Made by a program: the position numbers and the translations under genes
Origin: Acinetobacter sp. HR7
GTDB lineage: Bacteria > Pseudomonadota > Gammaproteobacteria > Pseudomonadales > Moraxellaceae
DNA length: 35,974 nucleotides
Direction: 5' to 3'
NCBI RefSeq assembly: GCF_000773685.1
Contig: NZ_JPQO01000185.1
Location: 1 to 35,974 of the forward strand
The notes under the pieces: model-generated
What the model saw: the letters and a program-made list of their open reading frames with translations, nothing else
Databases searched by the model: none
What the model was told of the DNA's origin: nothing
Shown: positions 34,858 through 35,974 of the stretch, one piece after another
Layout: each line of letters starts with the position of its first letter
Numbering within the stretch: the stretch's first letter is position 1

Positions 34858-35373
34858 TTAGAATCGAACTGCTACTGTATAAATACCAGAATACAAACCA
34901 GCATCCGCTTCACTATAGTTATCGTTAGATACTGTTGCAGTCACATTAAATCGCTGATCAGCATTTTTGGTACTTGGTAAGTAACGACCATTGTAATCAC
35001 GTCCAGAAAGATGTTGTCGAGTAGAAACCTGTACTGGTATTGTTGCTCCCCCTTGACCATTTAATACTTGAGGTGCTGAGATATCCAAACGATAAGGTGC
35101 ATTGGTACGCACAGTAAAGGCTCCTGTGTCTGTCCAGCTACCATTTCGTGCTTGAGTTAATGTTAATGTTTCATCAAGAATATCCAGGTCACAGTGACGT
35201 GGAATATCTAAAACAATTTTCATTTTCCCTTCACACTTATCTCCACAACCATGTTTACCTGCTTTATGTGGTTTATGTTGGCTAGGACCACGATCATCGC
35301 CACCAGCATATACGCTTGCTGATCCAACTCCAAGTACTAATGCCGCTAATACCACTTGAGTTATTTTTTTCAT
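34858..35373 (-). CDS. Major pilin subunit with His/Cys-rich N-terminal extension
   Basis: This 171-residue protein has a signal peptide (1-23, cleavage after VYA). Residues 24-50 form a hydrophilic segment with His33, 36, 41 and Cys43, 47. Residues 51-60 (MKIVLDIPRH) alternate hydrophobic and polar like a donor strand and precede Cys61. The rest is beta-rich (LTLTQARNG, FTVRTNAPYRLDIS, IYTVAVRF). It is a divergent chaperone-usher pilin; the first-gene position and size fit the major subunit. ATG at 35373 has GGAG 6-7 nt upstream; the longer frame to 35460 has no ribosome site. A CRP-like box lies 134 nt upstream. Confidence 0.82.
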   Translation of the reverse strand: MKKITQVVLAALVLGVGSASVYAGGDDRGPSQHKPHKAGKHGCGDKCEGKMKIVLDIPRHCDLDILDETLTLTQARNGSWTDTGAFTVRTNAPYRLDISAPQVLNGQGGATIPVQVSTRQHLSGRDYNGRYLPSTKNADQRFNVTATVSNDNYSEADAGLYSGIYTVAVRF

Positions 35374-35477
35374 GTTTTTCTCCATTCTTTTAAAAGAATA
35401 TAAATATTTATTTCGAAGAACGGCCAGCGTGAAACTCTTTATTATTATGAGTGCAGCCACATAACCGTAGTCTTATC

Positions 35478-35522
35478 TTATTAGGATTGGCATAAAAACA
35501 TACAAATGTGATACTTTTCACA
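35478..35522 (-). promoter_or_regulatory. CRP/Vfr-type site with overlapping promoter for the pilus operon
   Basis: TGTGA (35507-35511) and TCACA (35518-35522), spaced by 6 nt, form a perfect CRP-family core within AAATGTGA...TCACAATA. On minus, TTGTAT (35505-35500) and TAATAA (35483-35478), 16 nt apart, could be -35 and -10. The box centre would then lie about 43 nt upstream of the start, as in class II CRP activation. The box is clear; the promoter is inferred. Confidence 0.55.
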
Positions 35523-35773
35523 ATACATATTATTATTCCTTAACAGATGTACATAAATCTTCTAGACCTTTATTTTTTAATGAATTATTTTATCGTTCCT
35601 TTCTTCTTGTTTCGCACTCAACATTTAATACACAATTGAAAAATCTATTAATCCAACTTAAAAAATGAAATATTAAATATATAACTTTGTTTTTTATTAT
35701 TTTTTTTAGATAAATCAATATAAAATAAAACTCTCAAAATCTTACAAAACCTTACAATTTGAGATCTAATATT

Positions 35774-35827
35774 TTGAAAAAAAAAATATTACTTATTTTA
35801 TTTTTTTTATTTTTCATCTTTTTATTA
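35774..35827 (+). pseudogene. Possible N-terminus of a small membrane/secreted protein, cut by the IS
   Basis: From TTG at 35774 the frame reads MKKKILLILFFLFFIFLL, a basic start followed by a hydrophobic run, and then enters the IS end, reaching a stop at 35921-35923. It looks like a signal peptide whose gene was interrupted. A chance reading of A/T-rich DNA is equally possible, and the TTG has no convincing ribosome site. Confidence 0.22.
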
Positions 35828-35857
35828 GGGTATGTTGACACTTTTAGCTTAAAAAAT

Positions 35858-35904
35858 AGCGAAGTAGTAAAATCAAATCACCAAACCCAATTTTACTATT
35901 CGCT
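35858..35904 (+). promoter_or_regulatory. Stem-loop directly before the transposase start
   Basis: AGCGAAGTAGTAAAAT (35858-35873) pairs with ATTTTACTATTCGCT (35890-35904) with a single bulged G, closing a 16-nt loop. The stem ends one base before the transposase ATG and leaves no free Shine-Dalgarno. It may limit translation from read-through transcripts. Confidence 0.65.
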
Positions 35905-35974
35905 ATGCTTCGTACCATGCTGACAGATCAACACTGGCAAAAGTTGAAAGTTATTCGTAAGCATCCGGCTAACA
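35905..35974 (+). CDS. IS5-family transposase, N-terminal fragment
   Basis: Only 23 codons are inside the window: MLRTMLTDQHWQKLKVIRK followed by HPAN. The MLRTMLTDxxWxKL opening is characteristic of the N-terminal domain of IS5-group (DDE) transposases common in Acinetobacter. Whether the gene is intact, or split into two frames as in IS427-like members, cannot be seen. ATG at 35905 is chosen because it follows the hairpin; an internal ATG at 35917 is an alternative. The strand points away from the pilus operon. Confidence 0.72.
   Translation, partial: MLRTMLTDQHWQKLKVIRKHPAN

Larger units (their letters stand above)
35374..35827. other. 454-nt very AT-rich region upstream of the pilus operon
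   Basis: It holds the presumed pilus promoter and CRP-like box (35478-35522) and, at its right end, a possible interrupted small ORF (35774-35827). Apart from these I see no gene, RNA or repeat. The IS begins at about 35828, so the pilus promoter region appears undisturbed. Confidence 0.6.
35828..35974 (+). mobile_element. Left end of an IS5-like insertion sequence (partial)
   Basis: The probable left terminal repeat starts GGGTATGTTGACACTTTT at 35828 behind TTA, fitting a TA or TNA target. A 15-16-bp stem-loop and the transposase start follow. The right end lies outside the window, so the terminal repeat, target duplication and IS name cannot be confirmed. Confidence 0.7.

Noticed and set aside
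31245..35373. Calling the pilus operon csu
   Set aside because: Gene number, subunit sequences and the short tip gene differ from the six-gene csuA/B-ABCDE operon; only the class is shared, so no gene symbols were given.
1..35974. CRISPR arrays, tRNA or rRNA genes, toxin-antitoxin pairs, prophage genes
   Set aside because: No evenly spaced direct repeats, tRNA-like folds, rRNA sequence, paired small ORFs of known families or phage structural genes were seen.

Overview
The window reads as a chromosomal segment of an Acinetobacter species (Moraxellaceae, Gammaproteobacteria). The protein sequences have an Acinetobacter flavour, and two gene orders known from that genus are present: lipooligosaccharide outer-core (OC) genes ending next to ilvE, and iscX-ndk-rlmN-pilF-rodZ-ispG-hisS-yfgM-bamB-der. 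I cannot assign a species from sequence alone. Almost everything is on the minus strand; only the gene at 561-1463, an SDR gene (19340-20113) and the IS transposase at the right edge are on plus.

Region 1 (1-6746), AT-rich and accessory: an OC-type cluster. From its promoter-proximal end next to ilvE it runs leftward as GT-D glycosyltransferase, ELM1-like protein, CgeB-like glycosyltransferase, polysaccharide deacetylase, GT2 and GT4 glycosyltransferases. The last three junctions overlap by 1-4 nt. Beyond it lie an oppositely oriented GINT1_N/GH43-like gene and a GT25 glycosyltransferase that is cut short next to a 48-nt palindrome at the window edge. Together these should build and trim the outer core sugar of LOS.

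Region 2 (6795-22490), core genome: ilvE and glnE, an orphan cytosolic GAF histidine kinase, a 389-nt gap and a small unknown ORF. Then comes the leftward series mazG-comEA-pcnB-folK-panB-panC-rapZ-npr-darP (nucleotide clean-up, DNA uptake or binding, RNA polyadenylation, folate and pantothenate synthesis, RapZ/NPr signalling, 50S assembly), a lone SDR gene, an Sfp-type phosphopantetheinyl transferase and der.

Region 3 (22494-31151), core genome: bamB, yfgM, hisS, ispG, rodZ, pilF, rlmN, ndk, iscX and a PAP2 phosphatase. Hairpin terminators after bamB, ndk and der split it into transcription units.

Region 4 (31245-35827), AT-rich and accessory: a compact four-gene chaperone-usher pilus operon of the archaic (Csu-like) type, ordered pilin, chaperone, usher, small tip-like subunit. 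A perfect TGTGA-N6-TCACA (CRP/Vfr-type) site lies upstream, and a strong hairpin separates pilin from chaperone. The pilin has an unusual His/Cys-rich N-terminal extension, and the only other subunit seems to lack a donor strand. This is the most interesting system in the window.

Region 5 (35828-35974): the left end of an IS5-like insertion sequence, with a long stem-loop abutting the transposase start codon. It may interrupt a small membrane or secreted protein gene.
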